NCBI GenBank assembly: GCA_945861625.1
Contig: CAMAVI010000001.1
Coordinates: 17,944-81,943 of the forward strand
DNA from: Candidatus Sulfopaludibacter sp. SbA3
GTDB lineage: Bacteria; Acidobacteriota; Terriglobia; Bryobacterales; Bryobacteraceae
Direction: 5' to 3'
DNA length: 64,000 nucleotides
Shown here: positions 30,395-37,686 of the stretch, in pieces
Position numbering within the stretch: the first letter of the stretch is position 1
Layout of the letters: the number at the start of each line of letters is the position of its first letter
Made by a program: the position numbers and the translations under genes
Notes under the pieces: generated by a model
What the model saw: only the letters and a program-made list of their open reading frames with translations
Database searches by the model: none
What the model was told of the DNA's origin: nothing

Positions 30395-31384
30395 CTAGTC
30401 TTCCATTCTAGCTTCATCCGGGGTTAGTCGTGTGTCTGGGGTTGCCGTATTCCTTTCGGCAGTAAGGAGCACAGCGGTAACCCACACGGCATCGGCCAGC
30501 AACAGGTGAAAGAGCTGCATGGCGAGCGGCGCTTTGAGCAAAATGTTTCCGGCGCCCACCATAATTTGGGACGCGACCAGGGCCAGCAAGGTTCCCGCGA
30601 GCCAACGCAGATGGTGAGTGCGCCGCGCAGCGAATTCGCGGCCCGCCCATAGCGCTAGAAGGCATGCGGCCGCGACCGCCAAGAGCGGATGGATGACACG
30701 CAGGCGGATCAGGAAATTCGCGGTGGAAGCAAAATCATCCCGCAATCCCTCAGCGAGCGTGTGCGCCGGAAAAAGCGTATCGCCTAGAGCCGTGATGGCA
30801 CCGGATACCGCCACGGCCACGATCGCCAACAGAGGAGCCCACCCCGTGAAGGTTAGTGTCCGGGTCCGCGGACTGCCCATGGAACTGCTCCAAGCCATGA
30901 GCGCCAGCGACGCCAGCAAGGCAAAGGTATTCATCAAATGGGCGCTGAGCGAGTAAACGCGCCCAACGGAATTGTCCGCGGCCACGTGTCCCAACAGCAC
31001 CAGCGATGCGCCCAGTAACGCTTCCGTGAGAATGAACACCAGCGACCAGGCGGCCCACAGCCGCGCGGCATGCCCCCGCGGAAAGGCAGTACGAGCCCAC
31101 GCGAATTGAGAGGCCACGGCGATCAAGGCTACGCCGCTCATTACGCGGTGAGTGAATTCAATGACCGTGGCGTTCGCCGCGATTTGCGGGAGGACTGCTC
31201 CGTTACAGAGTGGCCAATGGCCACCGCATCCAGCGCCTGAGCCCGTGGCCCGCACCAGCGCACCCCACAAAATCACCGCGATGTTATAGGCGAGAACTCC
31301 CCAAGCAAAGCGGGTGAAGAATTGGCGGCTGGAAGAAGATGAGGGCGCATTTCCGCTCCCGGCTCTCGCCGCGAGTTGCTGCAT
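30395..31384 (-). CDS. ctaA: heme A synthase, COX15/CtaA family
   Basis: A 329-aa inner membrane protein with about 8 helices. It converts heme O to heme A for cytochrome oxidases. Family features are LWGALVRATGSGAGCGGHWPLCNG (cysteine pair and first heme region), FTHRVMSGVALIAVASQF with its heme-ligand His, and later histidines in RVIHPLLAVAAA and QLFHLLLADAVW. The start lies 112 bp inside the EAL gene on the same strand. A TATCCT box ends 6 nt before ATG 31384, so ctaA probably has its own leaderless promoter within the EAL gene. No downstream in-frame start exists before the first helix. Confidence 0.9.
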   Translation of the reverse strand: MQQLAARAGSGNAPSSSSSRQFFTRFAWGVLAYNIAVILWGALVRATGSGAGCGGHWPLCNGAVLPQIAANATVIEFTHRVMSGVALIAVASQFAWARTAFPRGHAARLWAAWSLVFILTEALLGASLVLLGHVAADNSVGRVYSLSAHLMNTFALLASLALMAWSSSMGSPRTRTLTFTGWAPLLAIVAVAVSGAITALGDTLFPAHTLAEGLRDDFASTANFLIRLRVIHPLLAVAAACLLALWAGREFAARRTHHLRWLAGTLLALVASQIMVGAGNILLKAPLAMQLFHLLLADAVWVTAVLLTAERNTATPDTRLTPDEARMED

Positions 31385-32265
31385 GCTTTCAGGATACTCC
31401 CCAGCGCGTGGAGTTCTTGTGCCGCCGATTCGTCCGCGAGCATGTGTTCGGCAATTTCGGCAGTGACGGGCTCCGAAAACAAATAGCCCTGAGCAATATC
31501 GCAGCCCAGATCCACAAGCCGCCGAAGCTGGGCCTCGTTCTCAACACCTTCGGCGACCACCTTCATCCGTAGCTTGTGTGCGAGTTGGACGACCGCTTCC
31601 ACAATGGCATCCGCAGCCCGGTCCTCTAACAGGCGGTGGACGAAGCAACGGTCAATCTTCAAGGTGTCAAAGGGTAAGGCGCCCAGATAGCTGAGTGAGG
31701 AATAGCCCGTACCAAAATCGTCCAACTTGAGGCCTACACCCAGCGCCCGGATACGTCCTAATACTTTTCGTGCGGAGTCGAATTCCGAGATGAGGGAGCC
31801 CTCCGTCAATTCCAGCGCCAGAGCTTCGGGAGGCACGCCGGTCTCGTCAAGGATTCCGACAATCTTGCTGACGAGGTACGGATCGGCGAGTTGGCGGACC
31901 GAGAGATTCACGTTCATGGAGAGCAACGGGCGGCGCGGAAACTTTGCTTGCCAGATTCTCAGTTGTGAGCATGCCTGACGCAGAACCCACTCCCCCAAGG
32001 CAATGATTTGACCGGTCTCCTCCGCGATCGGGATGAACTTGTCGGGAGGGATCCAGCCGAATTCCGGATGCCGCCAGCGTAGGAGCGCTTCAAATCCCAT
32101 CACCGACCGGCTGGGCAAATGCATCAGGGGTTGGTAACGAACGGACAGCTGATCGCGCTCGATGGCATAGGCAAGATCGGCCGCGATAGCCTCGCGAAGA
32201 TCGCGAAGATCGCGCTCCAACCCGAGAGATGGCAATGCAGCAGTCACAATGGCGATACGCTTCAC
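31273..32265 (-). CDS. stand-alone EAL-domain cyclic-di-GMP phosphodiesterase
   Basis: About 330 aa with a single EAL domain that hydrolyses c-di-GMP to pGpG. All catalytic signatures are visible: FEALLRWRHP (EAL motif), MNVNLSVRQL, LELTEGSL, LKLDDFGTGYSSLSYL, LKIDRCFVH, KVVAEGVENE and AQGYLFSEP, so it should be active. Only about 30 residues precede the domain (LGLERDLRDLREAIAADL), which look like the linker of a longer GGDEF-EAL protein. The last ~37 residues (from SILKACSNSRRE) are read out of frame through the 5' end of ctaA and look non-conserved. The GTG start 32265 is uncertain. Confidence 0.88.
   Translation of the reverse strand: MKRIAIVTAALPSLGLERDLRDLREAIAADLAYAIERDQLSVRYQPLMHLPSRSVMGFEALLRWRHPEFGWIPPDKFIPIAEETGQIIALGEWVLRQACSQLRIWQAKFPRRPLLSMNVNLSVRQLADPYLVSKIVGILDETGVPPEALALELTEGSLISEFDSARKVLGRIRALGVGLKLDDFGTGYSSLSYLGALPFDTLKIDRCFVHRLLEDRAADAIVEAVVQLAHKLRMKVVAEGVENEAQLRRLVDLGCDIAQGYLFSEPVTAEIAEHMLADESAAQELHALGSILKACSNSRREPGAEMRPHLLPAANSSPALLGEFSPITSR
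31391..31396 (-). promoter_or_regulatory. putative leaderless -10 box of ctaA inside the EAL gene
   Basis: TATCCT on the minus strand, gaaagc, ATG 31384. The 6-nt spacing and the gaaagcATG context are identical to the pirin promoter at 8561. Confidence 0.45.
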
Positions 32266-32334
32266 GAATCATTTCGGCGAAGTCGAAAGTTTCTTGAGCG
32301 GCTGGACTTGAATCGTGAAGATGTGGTATCCCTG

Positions 32335-32508
32335 GAGTGTTCCGAGGTTTCGCCCTATTACCGGGGCGGATGAAAAGGGAAGCGGGTGTGAATCCCGCAC
32401 GGTCGCGCCACTGTGAACAGCGAGCGGACCGGCAGAAGTAAGCCACTGTTCTTTCGGGAATGGGAAGGCAAGCCGGTACGCGATGACCTGTGAGTCAGGA
32501 GACCTGCC
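32335..32508 (+). ncRNA. cobalamin (B12) riboswitch
   Basis: The conserved B12-riboswitch core is clear. GGTTTCGCC...GGGGCGGATGAAAAGGGAAG opens the aptamer, GGTGTGAATCCCGCACGG and CGCGCCACTGTGA follow, and AGAAGTAAGCCACTG, GGGAAGGCAAGCCGGTA and GACCTGTGAGTCAGGAGACC close it. It sits directly upstream of the TonB-dependent receptor at 32539. When cobalamin binds, receptor synthesis should be reduced. The AGGAGG after the aptamer (about 32517) is 17 nt from the ATG and could pair with CCTCGTCCT just before the start, a possible expression platform. Confidence 0.93.
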
Positions 32509-32538
32509 TTGGATTTAGGAGGCGCGTTACCTCGTCCT

Positions 32539-34899
32539 ATGACGACCAAACTATTCGTATTGTTTCTTGCCCTGCCGTTTCTAGCTTTGAACGCGGCGAA
32601 GGCGATTGCGGCTGATGCTCCGTTCGTGAGCGGAACCGTAAAAGATCCCCAAGACCGCCCCGTGCCGGGAGCCGTCGTTACACTGCATTCCCGTTCCAGC
32701 CGCGCGGTTGCCACGGCCACCAGCGACACCCAAGGCTTGTATCGTTTCTCTGTTGTGGTTCCGGGCGGCTACGTGCTGCGCGCGGAGGCGGCCGGCTTTG
32801 CGGTGTATCTCGCGGAAAACCTGCGCGTGGATGCATCCGTGAATCAGGACATCGTCTTGCAGATTGCGGGTCTGCACGAACAGATTGTTGTTACGGCCGT
32901 GGGGACGCCGCAGGCGCCTGATGAAATTTCGAAATCCATTACCGCGATCGACCGGGCGGAGGTGGAGCGGAGAGATGTGTTTTCGCTCTCCAGGGTGGTT
33001 GAGCTCGCGCCGGGAGTGCGCACCCAAAGCCTCGGAGGACCCGGCGCGCTCACCAACATTCGCATCCGCGGTTTGCGGACTCAGGATACGGCGGTGTTGA
33101 TCGACGGACTTCGGCTGCGCGACCCCGGTGCGATTCAAGGCGATGCATCCGGGCTGATCCCGGACCTGCTGTTCACCAACGCCAGCCGCGTGGAGGTGCT
33201 GAACGGCGCGGGCTCGTCGCTCTATGGCACGAACGCAACCGGGGGCGTTGTGAACATCCTGACCGACGAAGGCGGCGGACGGACGCGCGGCAGCGTGCTC
33301 GCGGAAGGCGGTTCTCTCGGCAGCATGCGCGGGCGAGCGCAAGTCGCCGGCGCCGGGTTGGGCGAGCGCCTGCAATACAGCGCCGGCCTGGCCTACATCA
33401 ATGTCATCCGCGGGGTGGATGGCGACGACCCGTTCCGCAATACGAGCGCGCAGGGACGCGCGGCGTATCGCATCACGGATTCGACCATCGTCCGGGCGCG
33501 CCTGTTTACGGCGGATTCCTTCGCGGGCGTGAACTCCGGCCCACTGCAGGCTGGAACCCTGCCGGCGAGCGGGATCATAGCGGCCGTACCGTTTGCTACT
33601 TTCCGGTCCGATGTCAACGATCCCGATAGTACGCGGGCCGCGCGCTTCCTGAGCGGCGCGATCGGGCTGGACGGGCGTCCCACCGCGAGACTGAACTATT
33701 CGCTGACCTACCAAACGCTGGTGTCGAGCCGGCGCTACGGCAATGGGTCCGCGGGCCAAGGCTTTCAGCCCTTCGGAAACCAGCGCACGCTGTATAACGG
33801 CCGCATCCAGACGGTTAATGGCGAGATGCGCTACCAGGTTACGCGTGGCAATCTGCTGACCGGCGGCTACGAATTTGAACACGAACAGTACGCCTTCAAT
33901 TTCGCGGACCGCGGCGATCCGGCCGCTGCTTCCGCCGTCAGGGCCACGCAGCGGAGCCACGCGCTCTTCGTGCAGGACCAGGCGCGCTGGCTGGACGGCC
34001 GCCTGATTGTGACGGGAGCGTTCCGCGCGCAGTCATTCGCGCTGGACCGTCCGGCATTGAGTCCCGCGGCTTCCGCGCCATTTCAGAATGCGGCGTTTCC
34101 CTCGCCTCCAGCCGCTTACACGGGTGACGGCTCGGCGGCGTACTTGATTCGCCGGACCGGCACCAAGTTCCGCGCGCATGTGGGGCGCGGCTACCGCGCG
34201 CCGTCTCTCTATGAACGCTTTGGAAGCGGGTTTGGCTCGTTCTTTGGTTACTCCGCCTATGGCGACCCCCGTTTGGAGCCGGAGCGCACGATTACCTTCG
34301 ATGCAGGGATCGAGCAGACGTTTGCGCGAGGAAAGGCGCGGGCGTCAGCGACCTATTTCTATGCCCGCCTGCAGCGTGTGATTGCGTTCGCGACACTCCC
34401 CGGCGCCGATCCCTACGGAAGGTTCTTCGGTTATTTCAATTCGCGGGGTGGGTTGTCGCGCGGCGTGGAACTCAGCGGTAAAGCGTCCCCACTGCGGGTT
34501 CTGGATGTGTCGGCTGCCTATACCTTTGTGAACGCCGCGGAGCGCGCGCCGATTGTGGGTGACGTTCTGCGCACCTTCGTGATCCCTCGTCATCAGTATT
34601 CCGCCGCGGCCACCTGGCGCGCCGGTTCGCGGATGGTCTTCACGCTGGACACGCTGGTTTCCGGAGATTACCTGGCACCGGTGTTCCCCGATTTCGTGCG
34701 CGCCTTTTCCACGCGCGTGTACCGTTTTGATGGAATGAGGCGGGTGAACGCCGGGGCCAGCTACCGTCTCCCTCTGGGTGAATTCCGCGCCGCCCGGTTT
34801 TTCGTGCGCGCTGAAAACCTGACGGGGCAGGATTATTTTGAGGCCGGGTACCGGACTCCGGGCCGTACCGCGAACGGCGGAATCCAATTTGAATTCTAG
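32539..34899 (+). CDS. btuB: TonB-dependent vitamin B12 receptor (BtuB-like) with N-terminal regulatory domain
   Basis: A protein of about 786 aa located in the outer membrane. The signal peptide is MTTKLFVLFLALPFLALNAAKAIAA. Residues about 30-115 form a carboxypeptidase-regulatory beta domain (VSGTVKDPQDRPVPGAVVTL), which E. coli BtuB lacks. The plug follows (IRIRGLRTQDTAVLIDGLRL, GSSLYGTNATGGVVNILTDE), then a 22-strand-type barrel ending GGIQFEF. Control by the adjacent cobalamin riboswitch makes cobalamin or a related corrinoid the likely substrate. No BtuCDF transporter is in the window. ATG 32539 is chosen; the ORF track starts at 32509 inside the riboswitch. Confidence 0.9.
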   Translation: MTTKLFVLFLALPFLALNAAKAIAADAPFVSGTVKDPQDRPVPGAVVTLHSRSSRAVATATSDTQGLYRFSVVVPGGYVLRAEAAGFAVYLAENLRVDASVNQDIVLQIAGLHEQIVVTAVGTPQAPDEISKSITAIDRAEVERRDVFSLSRVVELAPGVRTQSLGGPGALTNIRIRGLRTQDTAVLIDGLRLRDPGAIQGDASGLIPDLLFTNASRVEVLNGAGSSLYGTNATGGVVNILTDEGGGRTRGSVLAEGGSLGSMRGRAQVAGAGLGERLQYSAGLAYINVIRGVDGDDPFRNTSAQGRAAYRITDSTIVRARLFTADSFAGVNSGPLQAGTLPASGIIAAVPFATFRSDVNDPDSTRAARFLSGAIGLDGRPTARLNYSLTYQTLVSSRRYGNGSAGQGFQPFGNQRTLYNGRIQTVNGEMRYQVTRGNLLTGGYEFEHEQYAFNFADRGDPAAASAVRATQRSHALFVQDQARWLDGRLIVTGAFRAQSFALDRPALSPAASAPFQNAAFPSPPAAYTGDGSAAYLIRRTGTKFRAHVGRGYRAPSLYERFGSGFGSFFGYSAYGDPRLEPERTITFDAGIEQTFARGKARASATYFYARLQRVIAFATLPGADPYGRFFGYFNSRGGLSRGVELSGKASPLRVLDVSAAYTFVNAAERAPIVGDVLRTFVIPRHQYSAAATWRAGSRMVFTLDTLVSGDYLAPVFPDFVRAFSTRVYRFDGMRRVNAGASYRLPLGEFRAARFFVRAENLTGQDYFEAGYRTPGRTANGGIQFEF

Positions 34900-34950
34900 T
34901 GCCCGCAGCGGGCTGCAAATCATGCGAGGATTAGAAAGAAGACCAATCTT

Positions 34951-35460
34951 ATGACCAAGCACTTTGCCATTACTCTGTTTTTCGCCGCCGCCAGTGTCGC
35001 CGCGGCCGCCGCCGTCAAAGTTGAATTGAAGGACGCCAAGGGGGTTCCCGTCGGCACCGCGAAAATCGCGCCTGCCGAAAAGGGCGGAGTCCTCATTCAC
35101 TTGAATCTCAAAGGGCTTCCCGTGGGTGAACATGCGGCTCACATCCATCAAGTGGCTAAGTGCGAGGGTCCTGACTTCGCCTCGGCGGGTCCGCACTTCA
35201 ATCCGGAAAAGAAACAGCATGGACTGGACAACGAGAATGGCCCCCACGCCGGAGACATGGCCAATTTCACCGTCGCCGGCAAGAAGGGCAAGGCCAGCGC
35301 GACTCTGGTGAATACGCGCGTGAAGCTCGACGAAGGCGACCACTCGCTGTTTTCCAACGGCGGAACGGCGCTGATGATTCACGCGGCCAAGGACGACATG
35401 CACACCGACCCGACGGGGAGTGCGGGTGCGCGCATTGCCTGCGGGACCATTACCAAGTAG
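34951..35460 (+). CDS. sodC: superoxide dismutase [Cu-Zn], periplasmic
   Basis: A 169-aa protein with a signal peptide ([21 protein letters not shown]) that converts superoxide to peroxide and oxygen in the periplasm. The metal ligands are visible: [13 protein letters not shown] (Cu histidines), [14 protein letters not shown] (bridging and Zn His), GPHAGDM (Zn His and Asp) and [15 protein letters not shown] (last Cu His). The disulfide cysteines are in AKCEG and RIACG. A GAAAGAAGA ribosome site precedes the ATG. It follows the B12 receptor by 51 bp on the same strand, but shared control is not evident. Confidence 0.95.
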   Translation: MTKHFAITLFFAAASVAAAAAVKVELKDAKGVPVGTAKIAPAEKGGVLIHLNLKGLPVGEHAAHIHQVAKCEGPDFASAGPHFNPEKKQHGLDNENGPHAGDMANFTVAGKKGKASATLVNTRVKLDEGDHSLFSNGGTALMIHAAKDDMHTDPTGSAGARIACGTITK

Positions 35461-35486
35461 ATCCGCTCCCTCACTCGTCGTTTTCC

Positions 35487-36227
35487 TTACCGGTCTTTCG
35501 GAACAGCCACGAAGCGGTAGCCAATCCCGCGCACGGTAACCAGGTGCCGTGGATTGGCTGGATCGTCTTCCAGATAACGCCGCAGCCGCACGATGAAGTT
35601 GTCGATGGCGCGCGTATCGGTATCCTGCCGCAGTCCCCACACTTCCTCGAGCATCGCCTTGCGCGAAGTGGCCTTGCCCTCGTGCTCGATCAAGTAGCGC
35701 AGGATACTGGCTTCCATGAGCGTGAGCGGATACGTCTTGCCCCCGGCGCGCAATTCCAGCAGGTCGAAATGCACCGACTTATCGCCGAAGACAAAGGATT
35801 CGCGGGGTTCGGGCTTCGGAGCCGCCTTGGAATGCAGCCACTGCTTGCGGCGCAGCAGCCCGCGGATGCGCGCGATCAAAATCGAGAGTTCGAACGGTTT
35901 CGGAAGATAGTCGTCGGCGCCGGCGGCGAAGCCTTCGAGGACGTCTTCCGGCCGTCCACGCGCCGTAAGAAGCAGTGTGGGAATGAACTGCCCGGCCTGC
36001 CGCAGTTCGGACACCACGGTGAAGCCGTCTTTGGCGGGCAGCATGACATCGAGAATGACCACGTCGAAGGCGGGCAGCGCTTGCGGGGACGGCGTGAGCA
36101 AGTCCAGCGCGGCTTCCCCGGTCTCGACCGTGTGCACTTGGTAGCCTTCGGCTTCCAGGTTGAAGCGCAACCCATCGGCAAGGTGTTGCTCGTCTTCGAC
36201 GATAAGAATCCGTTCCCGGCTGCTCAT
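35487..36227 (-). CDS. OmpR-family response regulator
   Basis: A 246-aa DNA-binding response regulator. The receiver has the acidic pair ILIVEDEQHLADG, the phospho-acceptor in FDVVILDVMLPAKDG and the lysine in DYLPKPFEL. The C-terminal winged helix reads LTLMEASILRYLIEHEGKATSR, with RAIDNFIVRLRRYLEDD and VRGIGYRFV. The start is ATG 36227 (MSSRERILIVEDE); the ORF track extends into the kinase gene. It lies 5 bp downstream of the sensor kinase, so they form a standard two-component operon. The regulated genes are not known. Confidence 0.95.
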   Translation of the reverse strand: MSSRERILIVEDEQHLADGLRFNLEAEGYQVHTVETGEAALDLLTPSPQALPAFDVVILDVMLPAKDGFTVVSELRQAGQFIPTLLLTARGRPEDVLEGFAAGADDYLPKPFELSILIARIRGLLRRKQWLHSKAAPKPEPRESFVFGDKSVHFDLLELRAGGKTYPLTLMEASILRYLIEHEGKATSRKAMLEEVWGLRQDTDTRAIDNFIVRLRRYLEDDPANPRHLVTVRGIGYRFVAVPKDR

Positions 36228-36232
36228 GCAAT

Positions 36233-37126
36233 CTACTTGGAAATGGGGAGCTCCAGCACGAACGTGCTGCCGCGGCCATCGCCTTCGCTTTCGGCCCACG
36301 CCCGCCCGCCGTGCCGTTTGGCCACGGACCTCACGATGAACAAGCCCAGGCCGGTACCTTTGACGCGGGTCGCCAGCGGGCCTGGAATCCGGTAGAAGCG
36401 CTCGAACACCTGCTTCAGTTCCGACTTGGGAATGCCGGGGCCGTTATCCCGGACGCGCACCGCGATGAAGCGTCCGTCGATACATTCCGTCTCCACGTCC
36501 ACTTTGGCGTCTTTGCCGGCATACTTGACGGCGTTATCGATCAGGTTGGAAAGTGCGGCGCGTACTTCCTCTTCATCACCCTGCACGGTGATGGGCGGAC
36601 CCGGCTTGTACGTCAATGCCTCCACCGGAACGTGATAGAGGCGGCGCGCGCGCGCCAGGCACTCTTCGATGATGCGCCCAAAATCAATGGGAGCCACGTG
36701 CAGCGCACGCTTGGCATGGCCCGCGTGGCCGGTGCGCAGAATCTGCTCAATGGTGCCGAGCAGCCGGTCACTATCGTCGAGCATCGTGCGGTAAAATTCC
36801 TGGCGCTTGGGTTCGTCGACGCTGCGGCTCTGCAGAGTTTCCAGATACAGGCGAATGGATGCCACCGGAGTTTTCAATTCGTGGGTTACGGCGTTGATGA
36901 ACGCGTCGTGCTGTGCGTTGCGCCGGATCTCGCGGACCAGGAACGTTGTGTTGAGCACCACTCCCGCGATCACCACCAGAACTAGCACCACGCCGAAAAA
37001 CAGCAGCACCGGATTGCGCCAGCCGAGCAGCACCCAGCCGACGTAGAGCAGCAGCACGACCAGAATCACGCCCACGCCGAGCGAGATGAAGAATGCGATC
37101 GATTTCCGCCGCCCTCCGGCAACCAT
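36233..37126 (-). CDS. sensor histidine kinase, two-helix membrane type
   Basis: A 297-aa kinase. Two closely spaced membrane helices (about residues 10-32 and 38-62) have almost no periplasmic loop, suggesting that the signal is sensed within or at the membrane. The cytoplasmic part has the HisKA box DAFINAVTHELKTPVASIRLYLE and a HATPase with NLIDNAVKYAG, VRDNGPGIPK and KGTGLGLFIVRSVA. It is the first gene of the operon with the OmpR regulator. A TACCCT box lies 6 nt before ATG 37126 with no Shine-Dalgarno sequence. Confidence 0.93.
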   Translation of the reverse strand: MVAGGRRKSIAFFISLGVGVILVVLLLYVGWVLLGWRNPVLLFFGVVLVLVVIAGVVLNTTFLVREIRRNAQHDAFINAVTHELKTPVASIRLYLETLQSRSVDEPKRQEFYRTMLDDSDRLLGTIEQILRTGHAGHAKRALHVAPIDFGRIIEECLARARRLYHVPVEALTYKPGPPITVQGDEEEVRAALSNLIDNAVKYAGKDAKVDVETECIDGRFIAVRVRDNGPGIPKSELKQVFERFYRIPGPLATRVKGTGLGLFIVRSVAKRHGGRAWAESEGDGRGSTFVLELPISK

Positions 37127-37132
37127 ACTCTT

Positions 37133-37138
37133 AGGGTA
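37133..37138 (-). promoter_or_regulatory. putative leaderless -10 box of the kinase-regulator operon
   Basis: TACCCT on the minus strand, aagagt, ATG 37126: 6-nt spacing. It faces the DinB promoter on the other strand only 11 bp away. Confidence 0.5.
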
Positions 37139-37149
37139 GCGGAAAATGC

Positions 37150-37155
37150 TAATTT
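37150..37155 (+). promoter_or_regulatory. putative leaderless -10 box of the dinB-like gene
   Basis: TAATTT, gaaccc, ATG 37162: 6-nt spacing and no Shine-Dalgarno sequence. It is divergent from the kinase operon promoter. Confidence 0.5.
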
Positions 37156-37161
37156 GAACCC

Positions 37162-37659
37162 ATGATCATCAGCGCGGACACGCTTCGCACGCATCTCGCC
37201 TATACCACTTGGGCCACCAACCGGCTTCTGGAGTCCGCCGCGCAGCTTACTCCCGAGGAGCTTGCCCGCGACTTCGCGACCTCCGACAAGAGCGTGGTAG
37301 GCACTCTGGCGCACACGTTTGCCGCCGACCGCATTTGGATTTCACGCGTGAAGGGACGGACCCCGGCGCGCTTCATCACGCCGGAAGACCGCGACCTCGC
37401 CGTTCTGCAACGCGACTGGCCGGCAGTGCTGGCGGAGTGGAAGGAGTTTGCCGCCGGTTTGGCCGATGATTCGGCGCCGGCCGTCATTTCCTATCAGGAC
37501 ACGAAGGGGAACTCTTACTCATCCCCGCTGTGGCAGATCGTGCTGCATGTGGTGAATCACGGCACGCATCACCGGGGCCAGGTATCCGGTTTTCTACGCG
37601 CGCTGGGCAAAGTCCCGCCGCCGCTGGACCTGATCGCGTACTATCGCGAATTAGCCTAA
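37162..37659 (+). CDS. DinB family protein
   Basis: A 165-aa four-helix-bundle protein of the DinB/YfiT superfamily. The metal-binding histidines are visible: one in VGTLAHTFAADRIWISRV and two in LHVVNHGTHHRGQVSGFLR. Members include thiol transferases using bacillithiol or mycothiol, and many have no known function. The expression arrangement is a single gene with a leaderless-type promoter, divergent from a two-component operon. The link to that system is only positional. Confidence 0.88.
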   Translation: MIISADTLRTHLAYTTWATNRLLESAAQLTPEELARDFATSDKSVVGTLAHTFAADRIWISRVKGRTPARFITPEDRDLAVLQRDWPAVLAEWKEFAAGLADDSAPAVISYQDTKGNSYSSPLWQIVLHVVNHGTHHRGQVSGFLRALGKVPPPLDLIAYYRELA

Positions 37660-37686
37660 CCGGGTGCACCTCACTTTTTTCCGCGC

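Noticed and set aside
32581-33960. 459-aa minus-strand ORF
   Set aside because: Antisense to the B12 receptor; composition rich in Arg, His and Ala without motifs.
34345-35640. 431-aa minus-strand ORF
   Set aside because: It spans parts of three real genes (btuB, sodC, regulator end) in antisense or alternative frames.
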